This document shows positions 25,364 to 34,297 of a DNA stretch of 64,000 bases, in pieces. The notes below the pieces were generated by a model. It made no database searches. It was not told the DNA's origin and saw only the letters and a program-made list of their open reading frames with translations. Positions within the stretch are counted from its first letter, which is position 1. Each line of letters starts with the position of its first letter. Source of the DNA: Ktedonosporobacter rubrisoli (lineage in GTDB: Bacteria; Chloroflexota; Ktedonobacteria; Ktedonobacterales; Ktedonobacteraceae); NCBI RefSeq assembly GCF_004208415.1, contig NZ_CP035758.1, forward strand, positions 8,556,001-8,620,000. Reading direction: 5' to 3'. Both the position numbers and the translations under genes were made by a program.

Positions 25364-27478
25364 ATGACTGCCTACACTCATTTTGTGCATAATATTAATA
25401 CGCTGGCTACTACCGAAGATGAATCGCAAGAGCTAGTACATGTCCTCCAAAAGCTTTTGCTGCAGACCGGGACATTGCTCAGGATACCTGATTGCGCACT
25501 GGCCCTGCTTGATGCGAGCAGAACAATCATTGCCAGGACTATTCAGCACCAGTATGGGCAGGAATTCCCTTCTATACGCGTTCTCCAGGATGAAGGGGCC
25601 ATGAGCTGGGTAAGGAAACATCACGAGCCATTCGTTATCAACAGGGCAGCCCTGACGCTACAGAACGTGCCTGGCAGTTCGATCATATATGTACCCTTGC
25701 TGTACAATGAGAGCTTTCACGGAACTCTCGTGGCCAGCAGTCGAGAGATCGAGTCCTTTGGAGCCGATGAAGTGCGTATCCTGACAATCTTTGCCGAACA
25801 AGCGGCACTGATAATAGCAAAGGCCAGGCAGGCCGAACTTGCTCAGCAGCGCGCTCGTCGCCTGGAGATGCTCATGCATCTCTCGCGTGGGATGACTATG
25901 CGCCTGGAACAAGACGCCCTGTATCGCCTCGTTCTGGCCGATGTGCGCTATCTTGTAGATTGCGATCGGGCTATGATCTATTTGCCCCGGGGAGAAACAC
26001 AAGAGCTTGTGCCGGTTGCAGAATGGTCAAGGAAGAATATGTCTGTAGCGCACGAACCGGGACCAGAGCGGGCCGGGATCAAAATAATAGATAGACAGCG
26101 TGAGAAAATTAAGCAGCCTGATACAGAGGCAATCATCGTCTGGGCCGCCACCCATCGCCACGCTATGGTGTATACTCCGCCGGCCACTGCCTGTGCAGCG
26201 ACTGCCATGAATAATATGGCCCAACTGGCCACCCCATTCGTTTCCCGGGAGACGCTCTACGGCGTCCTCTCCCTCTGGCGAGAAACCCCATTTACAGGCG
26301 AAGAACTGCGCATCGTGCGCAACTTAAGCCATCTGGTAGCTACTGCTCTAGAGAATACCGAACTTTTCCAGCGCGTGCGCAGCGATCAGGAGCAGTTACG
26401 TGCTATCCTGGCCGCCAGCTCTGATGGGATTGCCATGCTTGATAACGAGGGACGCTTTATTGAGGCCAATGCGGCCTTTGGGCAGCTTTTTCACATCGCA
26501 TCCGCACAATTACCTGGCCTGGAAGGTCTGAAGCTATTTGTGAGTAGTGAGGACGATGTTGCTGAGCAGGGGCCAACCCTCGTCAGGCGAGCGCTAGAGA
26601 CACAGCAGCCCTTAGCCTACAGCGAGATTGAGCTGCAAATTCAGGGGCGACCACGGGCATTAGGCTTAAGTATTACCCCGGTTGCTGTTGGCAAACAGCC
26701 GATCTCGCTCTTAATCGCCCGCGATGTAACCGCGATTCGCGACGCCACACGCATGAAGGCAAACTTCCTCTCCATGATCACCCACGAACTGCGTTCCCCG
26801 CTTAACGCCATCAATGGCTACCTGGATTTAGCCCTCACCGGCCTGGGAGGTGAGCTAAGTGAGCAGCAGCGCGAATTTATTCTGCGCGCGCGTGCGGGCA
26901 GCGAGCACCTGTATGCGCTGGTAGAGGATCTCCTCTTGCTCTCGCGCGCCGACTCCGGCCAGTTGCGCTTAAATCGGGAAATCATCAAGCTGCAGGATGT
27001 GATAGCCAATGCGCGCGAAGAAATGGAGCTCACCGCCGCCGATCAAGACATCAATCTAGCCATAGAGATCGCTGACGACTTCCCACGTCTCTATGCCGAT
27101 GGCGTACGTCTGCAACAAGTCTTACGCAATCTGCTGAGCAACGCCCTGCGTTTCACCCCTGCTAAGGGAACTGTTGTCATTGCCGCCAATCTAGCCAGAT
27201 TGGGACCGGGAGAGACAGAGATAATAGCCGAAGATGGGCGTGTAGTCGAGCTGCAGGTGCGCGATACGGGTAGCGGTATACCCAGAGATTTTCACCAACG
27301 CATTTTTGAGCGTTTCTTTCAAGTTCCTGACGGCAGCAGTGGCCGTGCCAGCGGGCAGGGCCTGGGCCTGGCTATAGTCAAGATGATAGTTGAGCTGCAT
27401 GGAGGGCGAGTAAGCGTCGAGAGCGAGCCGGAGGAAGGCAGTACATTCACCTGTATTTTGCCTTGTTTGTTGGCATAA
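25364..27478 (+). CDS. Soluble hybrid-sensor histidine kinase (GAF-GAF-PAS-HisKA-HATPase)
   Basis: 704 residues without TM segments. Two GAF-like domains (about 15-165 and 180-335), a PAS domain (about 345-455; AILAASSDGIAMLDNEGRFI), HisKA with His474 in MITHELRSPLNAINGY, and HATPase_c with LRNLLSNALRFTP, RDTGSGIP and GQGLGLAIV. The GAF domains suggest sensing of a small cytoplasmic ligand, light or redox state; no cysteine-linked chromophore site was identified. No response regulator is adjacent, so it is an orphan kinase. The start is ATG at 25364 with AGAGGA 6 nt upstream; an in-frame ATG 15 nt earlier is less well spaced. Confidence 0.93.
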   Translation: MTAYTHFVHNINTLATTEDESQELVHVLQKLLLQTGTLLRIPDCALALLDASRTIIARTIQHQYGQEFPSIRVLQDEGAMSWVRKHHEPFVINRAALTLQNVPGSSIIYVPLLYNESFHGTLVASSREIESFGADEVRILTIFAEQAALIIAKARQAELAQQRARRLEMLMHLSRGMTMRLEQDALYRLVLADVRYLVDCDRAMIYLPRGETQELVPVAEWSRKNMSVAHEPGPERAGIKIIDRQREKIKQPDTEAIIVWAATHRHAMVYTPPATACAATAMNNMAQLATPFVSRETLYGVLSLWRETPFTGEELRIVRNLSHLVATALENTELFQRVRSDQEQLRAILAASSDGIAMLDNEGRFIEANAAFGQLFHIASAQLPGLEGLKLFVSSEDDVAEQGPTLVRRALETQQPLAYSEIELQIQGRPRALGLSITPVAVGKQPISLLIARDVTAIRDATRMKANFLSMITHELRSPLNAINGYLDLALTGLGGELSEQQREFILRARAGSEHLYALVEDLLLLSRADSGQLRLNREIIKLQDVIANAREEMELTAADQDINLAIEIADDFPRLYADGVRLQQVLRNLLSNALRFTPAKGTVVIAANLARLGPGETEIIAEDGRVVELQVRDTGSGIPRDFHQRIFERFFQVPDGSSGRASGQGLGLAIVKMIVELHGGRVSVESEPEEGSTFTCILPCLLA

Positions 27479-27491
27479 GTCCTTGTGGCTC

Positions 27492-27520
27492 TTGACTCAC
27501 CTTCGAATGCGTGCTATTCT
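27492..27520 (+). promoter_or_regulatory. Promoter for the Gly-Gly-tail operon, sharing a -35 element with the kinase at 28609
   Basis: TTGACT at 27492-27497, 17-nt spacer, TATTCT at 27515-27520 with extended TGC. The 17-mer TGTGGCTCTTGACTCAC (27484-27500) covering the -35 recurs with one change at 28504-28520. Confidence 0.6.
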
Positions 27521-27608
27521 CAAGTTATCCCAGGGTGTACCTTGGTGATTCATATAGCCAGGAATGAGGCTCGGTAATGTAAGCTTGTACAGGAGAAGGA
27601 GACAGACT

Positions 27609-27854
27609 GTGGGTATGCTACGGATCATGTCCCGTCGAGGCGACGACCGGATTATGTGGGATTCCAACAAATTGGAAACGAGCAATCCAGAAGCTGTAGC
27701 GGCTGTCCAGGAGGCTGAGCGCATATTTAAAGAAGAGCGTATGCGCGGTGCAACAGCTTTCAGAGTAGAGCCAGGCAAACCGGTAGAGCGTATCGAGAAG
27801 TTTGATCGTACAGCTGAGCAGATCGTTATGGTGCCGCGCGTTGTCGGTGGCTGA
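27609..27854 (+). CDS. Small conserved hypothetical protein ending in Gly-Gly
   Basis: 81 residues from the GTG at 27609, which has AAGGAG 7 nt upstream. I do not know a named family. Seen: a charged N-terminus (MSRRGDDRIMWDS), a helix rich in Ala/Glu (NPEAVAAVQEAERIFKEER), then a beta-like segment GATAFRVEPGKPVERIEKFD and a terminal VPRVVGG. A free C-terminal Gly-Gly after a hydrophobic strand is the hallmark of ubiquitin-like carriers such as ThiS and MoaD, but the rest is too short and helical to claim that fold. The next gene begins 12 nt after its stop. Function unknown. Confidence 0.75.
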   Translation: MGMLRIMSRRGDDRIMWDSNKLETSNPEAVAAVQEAERIFKEERMRGATAFRVEPGKPVERIEKFDRTAEQIVMVPRVVGG

Positions 27855-27866
27855 GGAGAAGCTGCT

Positions 27867-28319
27867 ATGTTGGAAACACTGAGTTTGTTTCTCGGTATCT
27901 GGCTACTGTTTCTCTTACTGGCGATCTACTATCTCTCGCAATCGCCTGATGGAAGTGTGGGGCGTTTCCGCGAGTCGGTCAGCGAACATCTGTCCGCCGA
28001 AAGCCGAGCCAAAGCGCTCCTGCGAGAAATGCTATCCGAAGTCCAGTATCAGCAACTGATCAAGTTTGGATACCTCGAAGTGATAAGTCCTTCTATAGAT
28101 AATCGTGTTTATCGCATTCCGGGTTCGGGTGGCCTGGTGAAGGTGTATGAGCGTGGCTGCGCTGTTATGGAATTGTGTTTGCAGCCGGCCGAGCCCTTGC
28201 CGGATGGCGACGTAGTGGTAATGCACAAACTGATGATAGAGGGCAACGAACAGGAGTATTTGCAGAAGGCAAATCATTTTGCTCCCGGAATCATCTCCCT
28301 GCGCTGCCAGCATCTCTAG
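27867..28319 (+). CDS. Membrane-anchored conserved hypothetical protein, partner of the Gly-Gly-tail gene
   Basis: 150 residues: one N-terminal TM helix (about 5-24), then a soluble cytoplasmic domain. The domain has a helix A-x-A-L-L-R-E-M-L-S-E-V-Q-Y-Q-Q-L, the phrase GYLEVISPSIDNRVYRIPG, and LCLQPAEPLPDGDVVVMHK followed by LMIEGNEQEYLQKAN. This looks like a well-conserved single-domain family, but I cannot name it; no catalytic motif is evident. Tight spacing with the upstream gene and a shared terminator make a two-gene operon. A role as a membrane dock for the small partner is inference. Confidence 0.75.
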   Translation: MLETLSLFLGIWLLFLLLAIYYLSQSPDGSVGRFRESVSEHLSAESRAKALLREMLSEVQYQQLIKFGYLEVISPSIDNRVYRIPGSGGLVKVYERGCAVMELCLQPAEPLPDGDVVVMHKLMIEGNEQEYLQKANHFAPGIISLRCQHL

Positions 28320-28364
28320 ATGGGCTTTTTGAAATTACTGCAGATATCTCGTCTATAGTAATGG

Positions 28365-28429
28365 GACAGTCAAAAATGAGTAGCTGATCCCCTGTGGGAA
28401 TTGTGATCATTTTTGATTGTCTCTTTTTC
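28365..28429 (+). terminator. Intrinsic terminator of the two-gene operon
   Basis: 15-bp stem with one G-U pair: GACAGTCAAAAATGA at 28365-28379 with 28407-28421; an inner TCCC/GGGA hairpin lies in the loop. A T-rich tail (TCTTTTTCTT) follows. Confidence 0.85.
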
Positions 28430-28511
28430 TTCCTTCCACTTTTCCCCTGCTTGTTGAACTTTTCACTATTGAGTACGTATGTAATGAGTAAGATGATCTA
28501 TTGTGTGGCTC

Positions 28512-28540
28512 TCGACTCACATCATGAAACCAAGTATAAT
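28512..28540 (+). promoter_or_regulatory. Promoter of the tandem receptor-kinase genes
   Basis: TCGACT at 28512-28517, a 17-nt spacer and a perfect TATAAT at 28535-28540, 69 bp before the kinase ATG. The -35 lies in the 17-mer shared with the promoter at 27492. Confidence 0.65.
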
Positions 28541-28608
28541 CTGCTGAGGATGAGTAATTAGAGGCGTAATCAAGTCATGCTACGCCTCGGAAAGCAGGCA
28601 CGAAGATT

Positions 28609-31371
28609 ATGGAATGTCCTTACTGCAAGGCGGAAAATCGAGACGGGGGACGTTTCTGTAGTAGTTGCGGCAGGCCCATGGCCTCGGCAGCTCTATCATC
28701 CACGGAAAGTAGTGCTATCACGTCTCGTTCACTTGTACCTGGTTCACGATTACAGGGTGGTCGCTATGTTATTAAGAAAGTCCTCGGCCAGGGAGGTATG
28801 GGAGCTGCTCTTTTGGCAACCGACAATCGCCTGGATGGGAAGCCGGTGGTTATTAAAGAACTCATTTCAGAAAATACTGATCCGGCTAGATTTCAGGAGG
28901 ATGTGCGCAATTTTAAACGTGAGGTGGCCTTGCTGGCTCATATCGATCACCCCTTGGTGCCAAGCGTAACCGATCATTTCCAGGAAGGAACACGCTACTT
29001 TATGGTGCAGGAGTATGTGGAAGGGGAGAATCTGGAGGAGCGGCTTACTCAGCACAACCAGCCGTTAAAGGAGCGTGAGGTGCTGATTTGTGCTTCAGAA
29101 ATACTGGATATCCTTGATTATCTAGCGCAACAGACTCCTCCTATAGTACACCGTGATATCAAGCCTGCCAATATTATTATTGGAAGCCGGGATCGTCGCG
29201 CGCACCTTGTCGATTTTGGTATTGCGCGCGCGGAGGCCACGCGTAACGCTCAGCGCAAGCAGACATCGGCGCTGGGCACGCCAGGCTTTGCACCGCCAGA
29301 ACAATACCAGGGTAATGCTGACCCACGCTCGGATCTCTATGCGCTCGCCGCGACTATTCATTATCTTGTCACGAATCGTGATCCGCGCAATTATCCACCT
29401 TTTTCCTACCCTCCTGTGCGTACGCTCAATGCTCAGCTCTCGCCTGAGACCGAGCAGGTGCTGACGCGGGCTTTGCTGAATGATATTCTACAGCGCTATC
29501 AGAGCGCGTCAGCCATGAAGCAGGATGTAGATGAGATTTTACGGCGGCGTTTTGGGATCTCAGGCAATATTGATAGCTATGTCCTGGGTGTCTCGGGGCC
29601 AATGGCCAGCATTACAAACCCGACTATAAGTAGCGCAGAAAGTCCAACTGGAGGATCAGGAGCTGTTATAGCAGCGTCGACGATGCCAGATCCCTTGACA
29701 CCTTTGCCAGGATCAGGGCCCATACCCACGCTTACCGCAGCGGCATCTACTCCCAGTTCTTTAACGCCAACGCCATCGGGGCTGAATCCTATTGTGGGAA
29801 TGACCCAGACCGGGCAGCGGCGTACGAGGAGCAAGTATATCCTGCCAATCCTGCTGGCTGCCCTGATTATTGTTGGCGGCGGCGGAGCTTTTGCTCTCTT
29901 TAGCTTCCTGCGGGCACCACGCGGCTCCGGGAGCACTGAAAACGCAGCGGCTACCGCGGCAGGTGGAGCTAATAATGGCATCGGGGTAACGAAGGTAGGC
30001 AATGACTATATCGGTATCAGCGATGGGAGCTTCTCCTTTGATACCAATCGGGCCGATGGGAGTCTCAAGCTGCAGGCTGCACAGAGCTTTAAGAAGGGCG
30101 ATATCAGTAGCGCAGTCTCGTTGTGGCATCAGGCTGTCGCCGAGGATAGTAACGATGCCGAGGCTCTTATCTACCTCGAAAATCAGCACATTGCTGCCTT
30201 CCCCCACATAACAATTGTGGTGGGCACAATGCTCTCTGGCGATAGTGGGAGCGTGGGGACTGGGAGAGATAACTTGCAGGGAGCCTACGTGGCCCAGAAG
30301 GAGTTTAACGATGGCTCCAAGCTACCCGGTGGCCTGAAGGTTCGTCTGTTGATTGCCAGTTCTGGCAGCCAGACAGATTATGTGAAGCAGGTGGCAGAGC
30401 AGGTAGTCCACCTGGCGCAGAGCGACCCCACCTTTGTGGGCGTGATGGGCTGGCCCTATAGCTCACGTAGTGTGGAGGCCCTCAGTTTGCTGGGTGCCGC
30501 GCATATACCGATGGTCTCGCAGACATCTTCTAGCGATGAGCTTAGCGGCGTCTCCCCTTACTTTTTCCGGGTTGTGCCTTCTAATACGATCCAGGGGATT
30601 CAGGGCGCTAAATATGCTGAGCTGTCATTGCATGCCAAAAAAGTAGCTGTGTTTGTCGATATCAAGGATCCATATAGCCAGAGCCTGGCCCAGGATTTTA
30701 CCAGACAATTTCAAAAAGATGGCAACACAGTGGTGGCCACAGAGCAATATACCATCGGCAAGACTGATCAGTTGCCGGCTCTCTTGCAGGACGCCTTAAG
30801 CCATAGCCCTGATCTCATCTACTTCTCGGGTTATGCCAGCGATGTAAGCCCTTTGCTGATCAATTTGCCGGCGGGCAATCTTCCGGTGATGGGAGGCGAT
30901 GCCCTCTATCAGCTTAATGGCTATCCGAGCAGTGCGAGAGCAGGTTTTAGCCATTTACGCTTTACGGCCTTTGCCTATCCTGATGAGTGGAGTGCACTGG
31001 GCCTGGAGGCGCGCAAGCCGGCATTTTTCAGCGCCTATCCTGCCGCGTTTGATCCTAATAGCACGCACCAGGGAAGCCCGTATGGCTTTACGCGAGCTGA
31101 TAATGATGCTATGCTCTCCTATGATGCCATGACTGCTGTGCTGACTGGCTGTAGCATTGCCCTCAGCTCTGGTAAGAAAAGTATAACGCCCTCAGATCTT
31201 CAGCAAGCCTTAAAACAGGTGAACGTGAATAATGCGATTCAGGGTGTGAGCGGCCGCATTGCCTTTGGGCCTGATGGAGACCCGCTGGATAAGGCAATTG
31301 TTATCCTGTATGTAAGCCCGGAGGGCTATATTAAAATGGAACCAACAACCCTTGGCCGTTTCTTGAAGTAA
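28609..31371 (+). CDS. Receptor Ser/Thr kinase with zinc ribbon and periplasmic-binding ectodomain (copy 1)
   Basis: 920 residues. In order: a zinc ribbon CPYC...CSSC at 3-20; kinase domain about 50-305 with GQGGMGAALLA, Lys83, HRDIKPAN (Asp183) and DFG at 202; a Pro/Ser/Thr linker; a TM helix about 410-432; a Gly/Ala spacer; a helical repeat-like segment about 455-528 (LQAAQSFKKGDISSAVSLWHQ); and a type-1 periplasmic-binding fold (Peripla_BP_6) from about 532 to the end. So ligand binding outside should control phosphorylation inside. Such folds bind amino acids or small amides, but the ligand here is unknown. A near-copy follows 54 bp downstream; the same ectodomain occurs next to the TIR gene. 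Confidence 0.93.
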   Translation: MECPYCKAENRDGGRFCSSCGRPMASAALSSTESSAITSRSLVPGSRLQGGRYVIKKVLGQGGMGAALLATDNRLDGKPVVIKELISENTDPARFQEDVRNFKREVALLAHIDHPLVPSVTDHFQEGTRYFMVQEYVEGENLEERLTQHNQPLKEREVLICASEILDILDYLAQQTPPIVHRDIKPANIIIGSRDRRAHLVDFGIARAEATRNAQRKQTSALGTPGFAPPEQYQGNADPRSDLYALAATIHYLVTNRDPRNYPPFSYPPVRTLNAQLSPETEQVLTRALLNDILQRYQSASAMKQDVDEILRRRFGISGNIDSYVLGVSGPMASITNPTISSAESPTGGSGAVIAASTMPDPLTPLPGSGPIPTLTAAASTPSSLTPTPSGLNPIVGMTQTGQRRTRSKYILPILLAALIIVGGGGAFALFSFLRAPRGSGSTENAAATAAGGANNGIGVTKVGNDYIGISDGSFSFDTNRADGSLKLQAAQSFKKGDISSAVSLWHQAVAEDSNDAEALIYLENQHIAAFPHITIVVGTMLSGDSGSVGTGRDNLQGAYVAQKEFNDGSKLPGGLKVRLLIASSGSQTDYVKQVAEQVVHLAQSDPTFVGVMGWPYSSRSVEALSLLGAAHIPMVSQTSSSDELSGVSPYFFRVVPSNTIQGIQGAKYAELSLHAKKVAVFVDIKDPYSQSLAQDFTRQFQKDGNTVVATEQYTIGKTDQLPALLQDALSHSPDLIYFSGYASDVSPLLINLPAGNLPVMGGDALYQLNGYPSSARAGFSHLRFTAFAYPDEWSALGLEARKPAFFSAYPAAFDPNSTHQGSPYGFTRADNDAMLSYDAMTAVLTGCSIALSSGKKSITPSDLQQALKQVNVNNAIQGVSGRIAFGPDGDPLDKAIVILYVSPEGYIKMEPTTLGRFLK

Positions 31372-31425
31372 GAAGGTAGGCACCTGTTTGACTGTTAATT
31401 ATAAATGGAGTGGTAGGCACTGAGC

Positions 31426-34194
31426 ATGAAATGTCCTTTTTGTGGTACAGATAATCCGGCAGGCGAGACGTTTTGCACCAATTGTGGTGGCTACTTAAGC
31501 GCTTCCCAACCATCATCTCCTCCTGCGTCGAGCGGCGGCGTGTCGGGGCCAACCTCGACGGGTGGGGGCCTGGGGAATTCCGGGTCACTGGCTCCAAATG
31601 CGCGCTTGCAACAGGGCAGGTATGTAGTCGATAAGGTGCTTGGCCAGGGGGGAATGGGCGCAGCTGTGCTGGCGCGCGATACGCGTGTTTCTAATAAATC
31701 GGTGGTTATCAAGGAACTTATCTCCGATAGTTCTGATCCTCAGCAGCATCAGGAAGATGTGCGCAATTTTGAGCGCGAAGTGGAGATGCTGGCCAGCCTT
31801 GATCATCCGCTGGTTCCCACGGTGACCGATAGCTTCCAGGAAGGCTCACGCTACTTTATGGTGCAAGAGTGCGTGGTGGGCGAAAACCTTGAAGATCATA
31901 TGGAGCGGATCAAGAAACCCATGCCGGAGCAGGAGGCGCTTTCTTATGCTTCGCAGGTCCTTGATATTCTCGATTACCTGAGCACGCAGCAGCCGCCGAT
32001 TGTCCATCGCGATATCAAGCCTGCCAATATCATCATTGGCAATAAAGATAAGAAGGCCCACCTGGTTGACTTTGGCATCGCGCGCGCCGATGTGGCTAAA
32101 AAGGCTCAAAAGAAACAAACGTCAGCCCTGGGCACACCCGGTTACGCTCCGCCTGAGCAGTATCAGGGCAATGCCGATGCGCGCTCGGATCTCTATGCGC
32201 TGGCCGCGACTATTCACCACCTGGTGACCAATCGCGACCCACGCGATTATCCGCCCTTTAACTATCCGCGGGCGCGCTCACTCAATCCGCAGCTGTCTCC
32301 GGATATTGAGCGTGTTCTGGAGCATGCGCTGAAGATTAATATTAATGAGCGCTATCAGAGCGCAGCTGAGATGAAGCGCGATATCGATGATATTCTTGAT
32401 AGCCGCTATGCTCTGCGCGATACCAGTCATTATATGACCGGCAGCTCGGGTCCAATGGTCTCGCCTAAACCGGCTCCGACCCCCATTCCGAACCCGCCCA
32501 CGCCAGTGCCTAATCCGCCCACGCCAATTCCGGTGAGCGCGGGTCAGCAGCAGATAGGCACCTATGCCCGGCCCAAACAGCAGAAAAGCAATAATGGATA
32601 TGTTGTGCGCAGTTTCATTTTGCTCCTGGCCGTAGTGATTATTCTTGGCGCCGTATTCTTTGTCTTGCCGCGTCTGCGCGGTAATTCGCAGACCGGGGGA
32701 CAGGGCAGTAATAATGGTCCGGGCTTTGTCACAACGCCGGGGGCAACCTCAACTGTTGTGAATGGCAATGGCCTTGGCGTTACCACCATCGATGGCGAGC
32801 CGATCGGTATTAGCGATGGTACCGTGGCCTTTGATACCAAGCGCGCCGATGGCGATCTCAAGCAGCAAGCCTCGGCCGCCCTCAAGGCTGGCAATAGCGC
32901 GCAGGCCCAATCTCTCTGGCGTGCGGCTTTGAGCAAAGATACCAATGATGCTGAGGCCTTGATCTATCTGGAGAATCAGCGTGTGCTGGCCTCTGGAAGT
33001 CCCTATATCACACTTGTTGTGGGTACGATGGTAACTGGCGATAGTGTGGTTGGGGTTGGACGGGATACCTTGCAGGGTGCCTTTGTCGCACAAAAGGAAT
33101 ATAACGCCGGCAATGGTAAATTGCTGGGCGGCGTGCAGGTGCGCTTGCTAATCGCCAATTCGGGCAGCGAGGCCGCCAATTCCAGAAAGGTGGCGGAGCA
33201 GATTGTACAGGCGGCGCAAAATGATAAAACGATTGTGGGGGTGATGGGCTGGCCTTATAGCGAGCAGACGGTGAATGCCGTGAATGTGCTGGCCGGTGCT
33301 AAGATCCCGATGATCTCGCCCACGGCCTCTGCCGATTCGCTGACTGACGTCTCGCCGTACTTTTTCCGCGTGGCTCCTTCCGATAAGAGTCAGGCAGCGG
33401 TTGCCGTGCAGTATGCAAAGAACAAGCTACATGCCAAGAATGTAGCTGTCTTTGAGGATCAGGCCAATACGTATAGCCAGAGCCTGGCTGAAGACTTCAA
33501 GCAGCAGTTTATTGCTGCCGGTGGTCAGGTGAAGGTGGCTAGTTATAAGGTTAACGATAAACAGTCAGTAGTGAGCGCGCTTCAGGAGGCTTTGCAAGCC
33601 TCGCCTGCTCCTGATCTGATTTACTTTGCTGGCTATTCGACCGATGTCAGCGCCATTTTGGAGCAACTGCCCCAGGAAGCTAACTTCCCAGATCTGCAAG
33701 TACTGGGCGGTGATGCATTGTATAACCTGGCTGGCTATCCACAGAGCGCGCGGGCTGGTTTCGCCCGGCTGCATTTTACAGCCTTTGCCTATCCCGATGA
33801 ATGGGATGTGCTGGGCCTGGGCGCCAAGAAGCCGGCTTTCTTTACCGATTATGCCAATGCCTTCGATCCCAATCGCGCGCATCAAGGAAGCCCTTATGGC
33901 TATACGCGAGCCGCGTTTAACGTTGTGCTGGCCTATGACGCAACGCTAACCCTGCTCTCGGCTAGCAAGACGGCCCTGGCCGGTGGCACATCTGGCTTTA
34001 CGCCGACGCAGTTGCAGCAGGCTATAGCTGGAATCAAGGGGACAAATGCCGTGCAAGGTGTGAGTGGGCAGATCTCGTTTGATAACGATGGCGATCCCTC
34101 TAACAAGGCTGTGGTGATGCTTTATGTGAATCAGGGTGGCTTTATCCAGATGGAGCCGCAGCTTGGCGCTGGTAAGTTCCAGGCTGGTTCCTGA
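31426..34194 (+). CDS. Receptor Ser/Thr kinase with zinc ribbon and periplasmic-binding ectodomain (copy 2)
   Basis: 922-residue paralogue of the preceding gene with identical domain order: zinc ribbon CPFC...CTNC, kinase with Lys96, catalytic Asp196 and DFG at 215, a repeat-rich Pro linker (PTPIPNPPTPVPNPPTPIP), TM at about 395-418, helical segment, and binding fold from about 527. Kinase cores are about three quarters identical by eye, the ectodomains less so, as expected for receptors that share targets but differ in ligand. It sits 54 bp after copy 1 and ends before a strong bidirectional terminator. It contains an in-frame G6 tract at 31649-31654 in the glycine loop, which is intact. Confidence 0.93.
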   Translation: MKCPFCGTDNPAGETFCTNCGGYLSASQPSSPPASSGGVSGPTSTGGGLGNSGSLAPNARLQQGRYVVDKVLGQGGMGAAVLARDTRVSNKSVVIKELISDSSDPQQHQEDVRNFEREVEMLASLDHPLVPTVTDSFQEGSRYFMVQECVVGENLEDHMERIKKPMPEQEALSYASQVLDILDYLSTQQPPIVHRDIKPANIIIGNKDKKAHLVDFGIARADVAKKAQKKQTSALGTPGYAPPEQYQGNADARSDLYALAATIHHLVTNRDPRDYPPFNYPRARSLNPQLSPDIERVLEHALKININERYQSAAEMKRDIDDILDSRYALRDTSHYMTGSSGPMVSPKPAPTPIPNPPTPVPNPPTPIPVSAGQQQIGTYARPKQQKSNNGYVVRSFILLLAVVIILGAVFFVLPRLRGNSQTGGQGSNNGPGFVTTPGATSTVVNGNGLGVTTIDGEPIGISDGTVAFDTKRADGDLKQQASAALKAGNSAQAQSLWRAALSKDTNDAEALIYLENQRVLASGSPYITLVVGTMVTGDSVVGVGRDTLQGAFVAQKEYNAGNGKLLGGVQVRLLIANSGSEAANSRKVAEQIVQAAQNDKTIVGVMGWPYSEQTVNAVNVLAGAKIPMISPTASADSLTDVSPYFFRVAPSDKSQAAVAVQYAKNKLHAKNVAVFEDQANTYSQSLAEDFKQQFIAAGGQVKVASYKVNDKQSVVSALQEALQASPAPDLIYFAGYSTDVSAILEQLPQEANFPDLQVLGGDALYNLAGYPQSARAGFARLHFTAFAYPDEWDVLGLGAKKPAFFTDYANAFDPNRAHQGSPYGYTRAAFNVVLAYDATLTLLSASKTALAGGTSGFTPTQLQQAIAGIKGTNAVQGVSGQISFDNDGDPSNKAVVMLYVNQGGFIQMEPQLGAGKFQAGS

Positions 34195-34244
34195 TCGACC
34201 GGTGGATAGCTTATAGTCAAATAGAGGACCTGTTCATGTAAAGG

Positions 34245-34297
34245 TAAAGCGCTAAGCGGAGAAGCATGAGAAGTTTGCTTCTCCGCTTAGCGCTTTA
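34245..34297. terminator. Bidirectional terminator overlapping the yggU stop codon
   Basis: Perfect 22-bp stem, 34245-34266 with 34276-34297, 9-nt loop. It serves the kinase pair (+) and the yggU-side operon (-); the yggU stop codon at 34287-34289 lies inside the right arm. A moderately T-rich stretch follows on the + side. Confidence 0.85.
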
